Origin: Streptomyces sp. Tue 6430 | Lineage (GTDB): Bacteria > Actinomycetota > Actinomycetes > Streptomycetales > Streptomycetaceae | Assembly (NCBI GenBank): GCA_021568835.1 | Contig: JAKGSH010000010.1 | Span: forward strand, 1,736,001 to 1,800,000 | Reading direction: 5' to 3' | Length of the DNA stretch: 64,000 nucleotides | Shown: one piece after another, positions 45,851 to 54,245 of the stretch | Position numbering within the stretch: the first letter of the stretch is position 1 | Layout of the letters: each line of letters opens with the position of its first letter | Notes under the pieces: generated by a model | Databases searched by the model: none | Seen by the model: the letters and a program-made list of their open reading frames with translations, nothing else | What the model was told of the DNA's origin: nothing | Made by a program: the position numbers and the translations under genes

Positions 45851-47575
45851 CTACGACGACGAGGGCTCGTAGTCCTTGCCGAGGACGACCAGGACGTCCG
45901 CGTTCGCCGGGACCGTGCCCTTCGCGACGACGGTCTCGGGCAGGCCCAGGGTCTTGGCGACCTCGGTGGCGTTCTCCTTGGCGGCGGCGTCCGCGTAGAG
46001 CACCTTGGACGTGGACGCGGTGCCGCCCGGAGCCGTGCCGCCGTCCAGGAAGGTGAAGCCGCCGTTGAGGAGGACCACGCGCGCGTCCTCGGTGGTGGCC
46101 TTGGATCCGTCGGCGTTCTGCACGGAGACGCTGACCGCCGCGTCCTTGTCGGGGCTCTTCGCGGTGCCGCCGAGGACGTCCTTGACCACGCCGGCACTGG
46201 CCTCGGCGTCGAGCGTGCCGTCGGCCTGCACGGGCAGGAGGGCGGTCTTGTAGTCGCCGCCCTTGGCGAGGTCGGCGAGGCCCGCGAGGAAGGCGCCGAG
46301 GTCCTTGTCGGTGAGCGAGGGGTCGAGGATCTGCGCCAAGGTCTGCACGGTGACGGTGGCGCCCTGCGGGTCGGAGGACACCTTGCGCAGCACGGCCTGC
46401 ATGACCTGGCCGAACCGCTGCAGCTGGGCGTTCTGGGCCTCGCCCTCGGCACGGTAGGTGGCGTAGGCGACGGCCGTCTTGCCGCTGAGGGTCTGCCCCT
46501 CGCCCTTGCCGACGAGCGGCGCCTGGCCCTTCTTGGCGGCCGGGTCCGGCACGGCGGTGTCGGTGTCCACCTCGATGTTGCCGACGAGGTCGACGAGGTT
46601 CTGCAGGTAGGGGGTGTCCAGCCGCCAGGTGCCCTGGATCTCGGTGCCGAGGACGGTGTCCAGCGACTCGCGCGTCCCTGCGGAGCCGTCGCCGTCGACG
46701 GACTTCGCGAGGGTCGTCGTGGTGCCGTCGTCGGTGGTGACGACGAGGGAGTTGGGCAGCAGGACGGTGGTGCCCTGCTCGGTGGTGGTGTTGTCGACCA
46801 GCAGGGCCGTGGAGGTGCCGCCCTGGGCGGTGTCGTGCAGGTGGACCACGATCACGTCGCGCTTCTGGGCGGCGGGGGCGGCCGTGGTGCCGGTGGCGGA
46901 GTCGTCGGACGACGACAGTCCGGGCAGCTTCCCGGCGTACCAGAGGTAGCCCACTCCGCCGACCGCGGTCAGCGCGAGGACGACGACCAGGGCGACCAGG
47001 CGGCTGCGGGCGCGGCGCTTGGCCTCCTCGCGGCGCTCGGTGCGGTTCTCGGTGAAGTTCAGCCAGTCGATGACGTCCTCGGAGTCCTGGTCGGGATCTT
47101 CGACGAACGCGAACTGCTCGGTGTGGTAGTCCCGTTGGGGCCGCGCGGAGGCGTCGGGCTCCTCCTCGGCCTCCGCCGGTCCGGCCTGCTGCGGGATGTA
47201 GGCGGTCTGCTCGGCGACCCGGGGCTGCTGCCCGCCGACGGCCGTCTGCCCGTAGGGGTCGTACGGGGCCGCGGTCCCGCCGGTCTGCTGCGTGCGCGGG
47301 CCGGCGCCGTAGGGGTCGTGGCCGGGAGCCTGCCGGCCGGTGTCGTACGGGTCGTACGCGGGCACGGCCGGCTGCCGGCCGGTGTCGTACGGGTCGTAGG
47401 CCGGTTGCTGCCCCTCGCCCTGGGCGTACGGGTCGTAGCCGTAGCCCTGCTGCTGTCCGTACGGGTCGTAGGTCTGCTGCGGCGGGACCTGCCGGTACAC
47501 CGGCCGGCCGTACTCGTCGTAGCCGACGAGTTCGTACGGGTTCTCCCCGTAGCCCGCGTCGTTTCGGTCGTTCAC
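45851..47575 (-). CDS. Diverged LCP (LytR-CpsA-Psr) protein with LytR_C domain
   Basis: A 574-residue envelope protein. Tyr/Pro/Asp-rich cytoplasmic N-terminus with YDPYDTGRQ and YDPYG repeats (residues about 30-115), one transmembrane helix (about 190-212), a diverged LCP domain (about 240-420; LDTVLG, LVDLVGNIEVDTD, SGKTAVAYATYRAEG, RFGQVM) and a LytR_C domain (about 480-574, ending VLGKDYEPSSS). LCP enzymes attach teichoic acids or other glycopolymers to peptidoglycan. The usual IPRD-type arginine motif is here LPNSL. GTG start at 47575. From memory S. coelicolor PdtA (SCO2578) sits at this locus, so it may be the orthologue. Confidence 0.8.
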   Translation of the reverse strand: MNDRNDAGYGENPYELVGYDEYGRPVYRQVPPQQTYDPYGQQQGYGYDPYAQGEGQQPAYDPYDTGRQPAVPAYDPYDTGRQAPGHDPYGAGPRTQQTGGTAAPYDPYGQTAVGGQQPRVAEQTAYIPQQAGPAEAEEEPDASARPQRDYHTEQFAFVEDPDQDSEDVIDWLNFTENRTERREEAKRRARSRLVALVVVLALTAVGGVGYLWYAGKLPGLSSSDDSATGTTAAPAAQKRDVIVVHLHDTAQGGTSTALLVDNTTTEQGTTVLLPNSLVVTTDDGTTTTLAKSVDGDGSAGTRESLDTVLGTEIQGTWRLDTPYLQNLVDLVGNIEVDTDTAVPDPAAKKGQAPLVGKGEGQTLSGKTAVAYATYRAEGEAQNAQLQRFGQVMQAVLRKVSSDPQGATVTVQTLAQILDPSLTDKDLGAFLAGLADLAKGGDYKTALLPVQADGTLDAEASAGVVKDVLGGTAKSPDKDAAVSVSVQNADGSKATTEDARVVLLNGGFTFLDGGTAPGGTASTSKVLYADAAAKENATEVAKTLGLPETVVAKGTVPANADVLVVLGKDYEPSSS

Positions 47576-47591
47576 CGGTGCCCCTCTCGGC

Positions 47592-48215
47592 TCACTCGCC
47601 GCGGTACAGCTCGCGCTTGTCGATGTAGCGCACGACTCCGTCCGGCACCAGATACCAGACGGGGTCGCCCTTGGCGACTCTCGCGCGGCAGTCCGTGGAG
47701 GAGATGGCCAGTGCGGGGACCTCGACGAGGGAGACGCCGCCCTCGGGGAGGCCGGGATCGGCCAGGTTGTGGCCGGGCCGGGTGACGCCGATGAAGTGGG
47801 AGAGGGAGAACAGTTCCTCGCTGTCCCGCCAGGTCAGGATCTGGCCCAGGGCGTCCGCGCCCGTGATGAAGAAGAGGTCCGTGTCGGGATTGAGGGACCG
47901 CAGGTCGCGCAGGGTGTCCACGGTGTAGGTGGGACCGCCGCGGTCGATGTCGATGCGGCTGACCGAGAACTGCGGGTTCTCGGCGGTCGCGATGACCGTC
48001 ATCAGATAGCGGTCCTCGGCCAGGGAGACCCTGCGGTGGCTCTTCTGCCACGGCTCGCCGGTCGGGACGAACACGACCTCGTCCAGGTGGAACTGCGCGG
48101 CGACCTCACTGGCCGCCACGAGGTGACCGTGGTGGATCGGGTCGAAGGTCCCGCCCATGACGCCGAGGCGACGCTTGCCCGGCTTCGACGGGCTGTTCGA
48201 CGGACCGGTAGGCAT
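47592..48215 (-). CDS. nadD: Nicotinate-nucleotide adenylyltransferase
   Basis: A 207-residue enzyme making NaAD from NaMN and ATP in NAD synthesis. GVMGGTFDPIHHGHL near residue 18 carries the (T/H)xGH signature, FVPTGEPWQK near 50 and ISSTDCRARV near 175 the second motif. The ATG at 48215 follows GGGAGAGCAGGAC; an earlier ATG at 48230 adds five residues. Likely operon with the LCP gene downstream (16-base gap). Confidence 0.94.
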   Translation of the reverse strand: MPTGPSNSPSKPGKRRLGVMGGTFDPIHHGHLVAASEVAAQFHLDEVVFVPTGEPWQKSHRRVSLAEDRYLMTVIATAENPQFSVSRIDIDRGGPTYTVDTLRDLRSLNPDTDLFFITGADALGQILTWRDSEELFSLSHFIGVTRPGHNLADPGLPEGGVSLVEVPALAISSTDCRARVAKGDPVWYLVPDGVVRYIDKRELYRGE

Positions 48216-48308
48216 GTCCTGCTCTCCCATGCGTGCAGACCCTACCGGCCCGTCCTGAGGACACGATTCGACCGGTGTCCGAAGTGCCCCGCTATGAACA
48301 CGCTGGTC

Positions 48309-48473
48309 TCAGCGGTCGCGGTTGAAGAGGGTCGTGACCCACAGCAGGAGCATCAGGATCAGGAAGGCGGCACCACCGGTGACCAGGGGGCTCAGGCTCT
48401 CGTGGTTGCCACCGTGCTCCTCGCCCTCGGCGGCGAGGGTGACCAACTGGGCGGCTGCGCTGTGGAAGCTCAT
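48309..48473 (-). CDS. 54-residue membrane protein
   Basis: Reads MSFHSAAAQLVTLAAEGEEHGG at the start, then one hydrophobic helix (about residues 31-49, GGAAFLILMLLLWVTTLF) and a short basic end NRDR. Small conserved single-span protein next to nadD; ATG at 48473. The gene is on the same strand and probably in the nadD unit or just upstream. Function unknown. Confidence 0.72.
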   Translation of the reverse strand: MSFHSAAAQLVTLAAEGEEHGGNHESLSPLVTGGAAFLILMLLLWVTTLFNRDR

Positions 48474-48690
48474 CTTCGGCGGGACCTATCCGATGGAGGG
48501 CGGGATAAAGATGTCGGCCCATCGTAAGCGGGCGCCTCAGCGCGTCACACGCCGACTCCGCCGTTGGGGAGGCCGGTTGCCCCACGGGCACGGGCGCGGG
48601 CGGCTCCGAGGACGTTTCCGGGGCGGTTCCGGGGCGGTTCCGGCGGGGGCGGAGGCGGGACGGGAAGTGAGGGGGAACCTTCCCGGCGGC

Positions 48691-48852
48691 TCAGTCGTCC
48701 TTCCGCTTGTAGCCCCGCAACAGGAACCAGGCTGTCAGCACGCAACCCAGCACCATCACGATCAGTACGACCCGGAGCAGATACCCCGGACCCTGCTGCT
48801 GCGCGGCGCCGGCGGCCTGCGCGATCCAGGCGGCGGTGGGGGTGTGCTCCAT
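48691..48852 (-). CDS. 53-residue membrane protein
   Basis: MEHTPTAAWIAQAAGAA followed by a transmembrane segment (LLRVVLIVMVLGCVLTAWFLL, about residues 24-44) and the basic tail RGYKRKDD. The ATG at 48852 is preceded by AAGGAG; the longer frame to 48981 lacks such a site. Divergent from the M48 protease gene. Function unknown. Confidence 0.72.
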   Translation of the reverse strand: MEHTPTAAWIAQAAGAAQQQGPGYLLRVVLIVMVLGCVLTAWFLLRGYKRKDD

Positions 48853-48992
48853 GGCGCGGGACTCCTTCGGTGTGGTGCCCGTCCACCGTAACTCCGCCTG
48901 GAGTGGGCCCTGCTCCGGGGACGCAAAGGGCTGCACAAAGGTCCGCAAAGGACCACACAGGCAAGGGCCATACACACGCACTTGGGGGATGG

Positions 48993-50087
48993 ATGTCCGA
49001 CGACGGCCACGAGCACAACGGTCACGAGAACGTGCCGAGCAGGCAGCGCAGGCGCTTTCCCGGGATCTCCTCGCGTGCGTACGAGCACCCGGCCGACCGC
49101 TCCGCGCTGGTGGCGCTGCGCAAGCTGAGCGGTTTCGACACGGTCTTCAAGGCGCTCAGCGGGCTGCTGCCCGAGCGGAGTCTGCGCCTGCTGTTCCTGT
49201 CCGACTCGGTCCGCGTGTCGGACCAGCAGTTCAGCCACCTGAACGACATGTTGCGGGACGCCTGCTACATCCTGGACCTGGAGAAGGTCCCGGCGATGTA
49301 CGTCAACCAGGACCCGCAGCCCAACGCGATGTGCATCGGTCTGGACGAGCCGATCATCGTGGTGACCACCGGCCTCGTCGAGCTGCTCGACGAGGAGGAG
49401 ATGCGGGCCGTCGTCGGCCACGAGGTGGGTCACGCCCTGTCCGGGCACGCCGTGTACCGCACGATCCTGCTGTTCCTGACGACCCTCGCCGTCAAGGTCG
49501 CCTGGATCCCGCTGGGCAACCTCGCGATCATGGCGATCGTGACCGCGCTGCGTGAGTGGTTCCGCAAGTCGGAACTGTCCGCGGACCGGGCCGGCCTGCT
49601 GGTCGGACAGGACCTGAAGGCCTCGATGCGCGGCCTGATGAAGATCGCGGGCGGCAACCACCTGCACGAGATGAACGTGGACGCGTTCCTCAAGCAGGCC
49701 GAGGAGTACGAGGCCGGCGGCGACCTGCGCGACTCCGTGCTGAAGATCCTCAACGTGCTGCCCCGCTCCCACCCCTTCACCACCGTGCGCGCGGCCGAGC
49801 TGAAGAAGTGGGCCGAGTCCCGCGACCACCAGCGGATCCTGGACGGTCACTACCCGCGTCGCACCGAGGACAAGGAGACCTCGGTCACCGACTCCTTCCG
49901 CGAGTCGGCGTCGCACTACGCCGACCACGTGAAGAGCTCGAAGGACCCGCTGATGAAGCTGGTCACCGACATCGCGGGCGGGGCGGGCAACCTGGGTGGC
50001 CGGGTGCGCCGCGGCTTCGACGGCTTCACCGGCACCGCGCCCCCGCGGGACCGCCCGGCGGACGCGCCCCCGCGCGACGAGGCCTGA
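48993..50087 (+). CDS. M48-family zinc metalloprotease
   Basis: A 364-residue membrane peptidase of the HtpX-like group. HExxH reads HEVGHALSGH near residue 150. It is followed by hydrophobic segments (VYRTILLFLTTLAVKVAWI and NLAIMAIVTALR) and the third ligand region SELSADRAGLLV. The N-terminal 30 residues are polar and basic; the C-terminus is Lys/Pro/Asp-rich and disordered. ATG at 48993 (ATGTCCGACGAC) with GGGGGA upstream. Envelope protein quality control is the likely role. Confidence 0.9.
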   Translation: MSDDGHEHNGHENVPSRQRRRFPGISSRAYEHPADRSALVALRKLSGFDTVFKALSGLLPERSLRLLFLSDSVRVSDQQFSHLNDMLRDACYILDLEKVPAMYVNQDPQPNAMCIGLDEPIIVVTTGLVELLDEEEMRAVVGHEVGHALSGHAVYRTILLFLTTLAVKVAWIPLGNLAIMAIVTALREWFRKSELSADRAGLLVGQDLKASMRGLMKIAGGNHLHEMNVDAFLKQAEEYEAGGDLRDSVLKILNVLPRSHPFTTVRAAELKKWAESRDHQRILDGHYPRRTEDKETSVTDSFRESASHYADHVKSSKDPLMKLVTDIAGGAGNLGGRVRRGFDGFTGTAPPRDRPADAPPRDEA

Positions 50088-50212
50088 GGGCCCCGGCGAG
50101 CCCGGCGGAGCGCCCTGGCCTCCTCGTTCCCGGCGCTCCCCGGCCTCCGCCGGTTCACGCCCCCGCCGGCACCTCCCGTTCCCCGGCCGGACCCGCTCCT
50201 GCGGCCCGCCGC

Positions 50213-51286
50213 TCACACGCTCGGCTGTGCGCTCGCCGCCAGCGATCCGCAGAGCGCCGTCGCCCCGCCCGTCGCGTAGGGGTCGGTGCCGGCCGGGCCG
50301 CCCGTCCCGGCGGTCTGGCCGGCGAGCAGGGGCCGCAGGTGGTTCGTGGAGTCCTCACGGCAGGACAGCGGGCCGGCCTGCACGTAGGAGACGATCAGCT
50401 GGGTCTGGCGCAGCCGCAGGTCGTCGCGGTCGAAGCGGAACTGGAGCTCGCGGCGGACGGTGAACAGCGAGACCGGGGCCCTGGCGTCGGCTCCGGCCGG
50501 GCGCAGGGCGTAGACGAAGGTGTGGTCGGCGGTGACCTCGAGGGTGGCGGCGTCGGTCTCGGCGGCCTGGAGGGTGCCCTGGACGCGGACCCCTCGGTCG
50601 GCGAGTTCGGCTCGGGCGGGGTCGAAGCGCACCAGCCATCCGGTGGGCGCGTGCCGTCCGTCGGCGGCCGGGTGGGTGAAGCTCTCGTCGAACTGGTCGA
50701 GCTGGCCGGGGGCGACCAGCGCGCGCACGGGCCTGACCTGCTGCCCGGTGAGCACCTCCGGGTAGAGCGAGGAGCGCACGATGTAGTCCTTGGCGGTGCT
50801 CAGGGCGGTGACGACCTGGCTGTCGGAGAAGTGCGGGGTGCGCCGGGAGGGCGGCAGCGGGATGCCCTCGGCGCCGACGCGGTACCGGGCGGCGGGGCTG
50901 TGCGCGAACAGGCGGGCGGGGTCGGCGGTGCCGGGCACGGCGCCCTGCGGGGCGAGCGGGATGACGGTCATCCGCAGCGGCTCGGCGGCGCGGCGGGCGG
51001 CCGGGTTCTGGTAGGGGTTCCGGACGCCCATGTAGATCGCGGTGCCGAAGGCGAGAGCGATCAGCAGGACCAGCGCGAAAGCCTGCCGGGACAGGCCGGT
51101 CCGCCGGACGGGCGGGCGGCGTCGTACGGCGGGGGCGTGGTCGGCGATGCGTTCCTCGGCGGAGTACTCCTGGAGGCGGGCAGCACGGACGAACGATTCG
51201 TCGAAGACGACGGACCGGTACTCGTCCTCGCCGCCACCGGGAGTCCCCTCGGCTGCCCCCTCCGGTGGCTCTCCGGGCCTGCCCAT
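50213..51286 (-). CDS. Membrane protein of unknown function with SVVFDE motif
   Basis: A 357-residue protein. A cytoplasmic N-terminus bears SVVFDESFVRAA (about residue 25). One transmembrane helix (QAFALVLLIALAFGTAIYMG, about 68-87) precedes a large extracytoplasmic domain (about 95-340) with mixed beta character and a CysX pair near the C-terminus. No catalytic motif. ATG at 51286. The preceding gene encodes a protein with the same motif. Confidence 0.75.
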   Translation of the reverse strand: MGRPGEPPEGAAEGTPGGGEDEYRSVVFDESFVRAARLQEYSAEERIADHAPAVRRRPPVRRTGLSRQAFALVLLIALAFGTAIYMGVRNPYQNPAARRAAEPLRMTVIPLAPQGAVPGTADPARLFAHSPAARYRVGAEGIPLPPSRRTPHFSDSQVVTALSTAKDYIVRSSLYPEVLTGQQVRPVRALVAPGQLDQFDESFTHPAADGRHAPTGWLVRFDPARAELADRGVRVQGTLQAAETDAATLEVTADHTFVYALRPAGADARAPVSLFTVRRELQFRFDRDDLRLRQTQLIVSYVQAGPLSCREDSTNHLRPLLAGQTAGTGGPAGTDPYATGGATALCGSLAASAQPSV

Positions 51287-51352
51287 ACCTTCAGGGTAGG
51301 TCGCCGGGAGCCCGGGTAAACGCCTTGCTGCGCCACAAGTTCCGACAGGTTC

Positions 51353-51981
51353 TCACCCGGTCGGCGGCGCCCGGTCAGGGCGTGCGGGGACGGCCGCGAC
51401 GGGTGGCCGCACCTGTTCGGCGGAGACGGACGGGACCGGCCCGGCTCCGGTTTCGAGCCCGGTCGACGCGGGCGACGGCGCGTGGTCGCGGTTGTCGGAG
51501 GAGGAGGCTCCCGGTAGACCGCCGCGAAGGCCAGCGCGACCATGCCCACGCCCATGACCACGGCGAGCATCCAGGCGACCGCCCGGTGCCAGCGGACCTG
51601 CTTGCCGTACGGCCCGAAACCGCCGTGGCGGCGGCCCCAGGTGTCCGGGTCGTCGGGGTCCTCGAAGTCGTCCGGATCGTCGTAATCCGGATCATGGCCG
51701 AAGACGCCGGACCCGTACAGGTCGTCGTAGCGGGCGCCGCGGGCGCGGCGGGCTTCGGCCTCCGAGGCCTCGGCTCTCGCCTGCGCGGCGGCCAGGAGGC
51801 GTTCGACGGCGGTCGGCTCGTGCACCGGCGCCGCCCGTACGAAGGCCTCGTCGAAGACCACGGAGGCGAACTCTTCGTCCGACACCCCGCGGTCGTGGTC
51901 GTCGTCGGGCTTCCAGCCGTCCGGGAACGGCGTGCCCCCCACGTCCTCCGGCACGGATCCAGAGTAGACCTGGGGGGTCAA
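51353..51981 (-). CDS. Membrane protein with SVVFDE motif, one frameshift
   Basis: A 209-residue protein after correction. Acidic N-terminal half with SVVFDEAFVRAA (about residue 40), helical ERLLAAAQARAEASEAE, Asp/Gly/Tyr-rich stretch (about 85-120), one transmembrane helix (about 135-155) and a short Ser/Pro/Val-rich outer tail ending APPTG. The frame breaks at ccc 51510-51512 just after the helix; one base makes YRGASSSDNRDHAPS. The start codon appears to be TTG at 51981 with no clear ribosome site, so a GTG 10 codons later is an alternative. Confidence 0.7.
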
Positions 51982-52058
51982 TTTGGGCAGACGGTACGGA
52001 AATTCATCCGCCTGCTGAGACGCCCCACACGCCCCTGACGGGCGCCGTCACGCCCCCG

Positions 52059-53345
52059 TCAGCGCCGCACATGGCCGTCGCCGGTGACGATGTACTTGGT
52101 GCTGGTCAGCTCCGGCAGGCCCATGGGGCCGCGGGCGTGCAGCTTCTGGGTGGAGATGCCGATCTCCGCGCCGAAGCCGAACTGGCCGCCGTCGGTGAAA
52201 CGGGTGGAGGCGTTCACGGCGACCGTGGTGGAGTCGACCAACTGGGTGAAGCGGCGGGCGGCCTGCTGGGAGGTGGTCACGATGGCCTCGGTGTGGCCGG
52301 AGGTCCACAGCCGGATGTGCTCGACGGCCTTGTCGAGCGAGTCGACGACGGCGGCGGCGATGTCGTAGGAGAGGTACTCGGTCTCCCAGTCCTCCGGGGT
52401 GGCCTCGACGACGGTCGCCCGGGAGCCCTTGGCGTAAGCCAGGACGCGCTCGTCGGCGTGGACGGTGACCCCGGCGTCCGCGAGGGCGTCGAGGGCGCGG
52501 GGCAGGAACTCGGGGGCGATGTCCTGGTGGACCAGGAGGGTCTCGGCGGCGTTGCAGACGCTGACCCGGTGGGCCTTGGAGTTGATGAGGATGTCGACCG
52601 CCATGTCGAGGTCGGCCTGGGCGTCGACGTACACGTGGCAGTTTCCGGTGCCGGTCTCGATCACCGGAACGGTGGACTCCGATACGACCGTCCGGATCAG
52701 CGAGGCGCCGCCGCGGGGGATCAGCACGTCGACGAGGCCGCGGGCGCGCATCAGCTCGCGCACGCTCTCCCTGCTCTCCCCCGGCACGAGCTGGACGGCG
52801 TCGGCGGGCAGCCCGGCACCGCCGACGGCGTCGCGGATCACCCGTACCAGGGCGCTGTTCGACGCGTAGGCGGAGCCGGAGCCGCGCAGCAGGACCGCGT
52901 TGCCGGACTTCAGGCACAGGGCGGCGGCGTCGACGGTGACGTTCGGGCGGGCCTCGTAGATGATGCCGACCACGCCGAGCGGGACGCGGACCTGGCGCAG
53001 GTCGATGCCGTTCGGGAGGGTGGAGCCGCGCACGACCTCGCCGACGGGGTCGGGCAGGGCGACGACGTCGCGCACGTCGGAGGCGATGGCCCGCACCCGC
53101 TCCGGGGTGAGGGTGAGCCGGTCGACGATCGCCTCGCCGGTGCCGGCCTCGCGGGCCTTGGCGACGTCCCTGGCGTTGGCCTCGACGATCTCGCTCGTAC
53201 GGACCTCCAGCGCGTCCGCGATGGCGAGCAGCGCGTCGTCCTTGGCGGCCCGCGGCAGCGGCGCGAGGTCGGCGGCGGCCGCCTTGGCGCGGTAGGCGGC
53301 CTGGATCACCGGGGAGAGGGCGTCGTACGGCGAGAGCGTGGTCAT
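52059..53345 (-). CDS. proA: Gamma-glutamyl phosphate reductase
   Basis: A 428-residue NADPH-dependent enzyme making glutamate-5-semialdehyde in proline synthesis. The active-site Cys lies in KAHRVSVCNAAETLLV near residue 265. GVVGIIYEARPNVTVDAAALC near 130 and the Gly-rich loop are typical. ATG at 53345. In this window it is separated from proB by a small hypothetical gene on the same strand. Confidence 0.96.
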   Translation of the reverse strand: MTTLSPYDALSPVIQAAYRAKAAAADLAPLPRAAKDDALLAIADALEVRTSEIVEANARDVAKAREAGTGEAIVDRLTLTPERVRAIASDVRDVVALPDPVGEVVRGSTLPNGIDLRQVRVPLGVVGIIYEARPNVTVDAAALCLKSGNAVLLRGSGSAYASNSALVRVIRDAVGGAGLPADAVQLVPGESRESVRELMRARGLVDVLIPRGGASLIRTVVSESTVPVIETGTGNCHVYVDAQADLDMAVDILINSKAHRVSVCNAAETLLVHQDIAPEFLPRALDALADAGVTVHADERVLAYAKGSRATVVEATPEDWETEYLSYDIAAAVVDSLDKAVEHIRLWTSGHTEAIVTTSQQAARRFTQLVDSTTVAVNASTRFTDGGQFGFGAEIGISTQKLHARGPMGLPELTSTKYIVTGDGHVRR

Positions 53346-53399
53346 AGGGAAAGGGTAGTGCGCGCCGCGGGCCCGCTCATGGCTCGTTCCACACCCCGA

Positions 53400-53527
53400 G
53401 ACACCGGCCGAGCACCGGTGGAGGCACCGTCCCGGACACCGCCCGGACACCAGTGGGGACACCGGTGGAGGCACCGACCCGCACACCGCCCGGACACCGG
53501 TGGAGACACCGCCCCGGACATCGGCCG
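53400..53527. repeat. Degenerate 35-bp repeats upstream of proA
   Basis: Three units of about 35 bp built from gacaccg(g/c)ccgga-caccggtggaggcaccg, the second with an extra 12 bp, and a truncated fourth. They fill the 223-base gap between proA and the next gene upstream on the minus strand. Confidence 0.75.
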
Positions 53528-53568
53528 GGAGGCCTCTCGGGGGCTTCCGGCCGAGGCCGGGCGGGGGG

Positions 53569-54081
53569 TCAGTAGGGGTGGACCCCGACGGGGGTCGCCG
53601 GGGCCGGTCCGTAGCCCTCGGCGATGCGCTGGTGGTAGGTCTGGCGGTCGATGACCTCCAGGCCGACGATCTCCCACGGCGGGAGTCCGGCCGTCTGACG
53701 GTGCTCGCCCCACAGGCGCAGGGCGACGGCGGCCGCGTCGTGCAGGTCGCGGGCCTCCTCCCAGTAGCGGATCTCCGCGTGGTCGACGGCGTAGCGGCTG
53801 GTCAGGAGGAAGGGGTGGTCGTGGGCGAGCTGTTCCAGGGCGCGCCGCACCTCCTCGAGGTCGGCCTCCTCCCCGGAGACGCTGAGGGTGACGTGCCACA
53901 GGCGGGGCAGGTCCGCGGGGCGGGTCTGCCCCGCGCGGCCGTCCTCCTGCCGTCCCCGGTAGTTCTCCCCGGTCGCCACGCTCGTCAGGGCGCGTTCCTC
54001 GCCCGCCGGGCGCGAGGCCGCGGGACCCGCCCCGCCGGCACTCCCACGGGGCGCTGCCACCCCTGGGCGTACTCGTCTCAC
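53569..54081 (-). CDS. Conserved hypothetical protein next to proAB
   Basis: 170 residues from a GTG at 54081, with RBS AGGAGG five bases upstream. The first 60 residues are low complexity. The rest has alternating beta/helix (LWHVTLSVSGEEADLEEVRRALEQLAH, then SRYAVDHAEIRYWEEARDLHDAAAVALRLW). The pattern suggests a small alpha/beta domain. No motif recognised. Co-directional between proA and proB. Confidence 0.75.
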   Translation of the reverse strand: MRRVRPGVAAPRGSAGGAGPAASRPAGEERALTSVATGENYRGRQEDGRAGQTRPADLPRLWHVTLSVSGEEADLEEVRRALEQLAHDHPFLLTSRYAVDHAEIRYWEEARDLHDAAAVALRLWGEHRQTAGLPPWEIVGLEVIDRQTYHQRIAEGYGPAPATPVGVHPY

Positions 54082-54245
54082 GACGGCCTCCTTTGCGCAG
54101 CGCTCGTGCGGAACATGTCCCCGGGACAAAGTTGAGCAGGCCGCACGGCTCCGTGGGGCCGTTTCACGGAACGTCCCCCACCGGTACGGACCGTTCGAGC
54201 GTCGCCGGGAGCGGCCGTTCGACCGCGGGCGCGGGGGCGGTGGCC

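Noticed and set aside
53400..53527. CRISPR array
   Set aside because: Repeats are degenerate and contiguous; no spacers.
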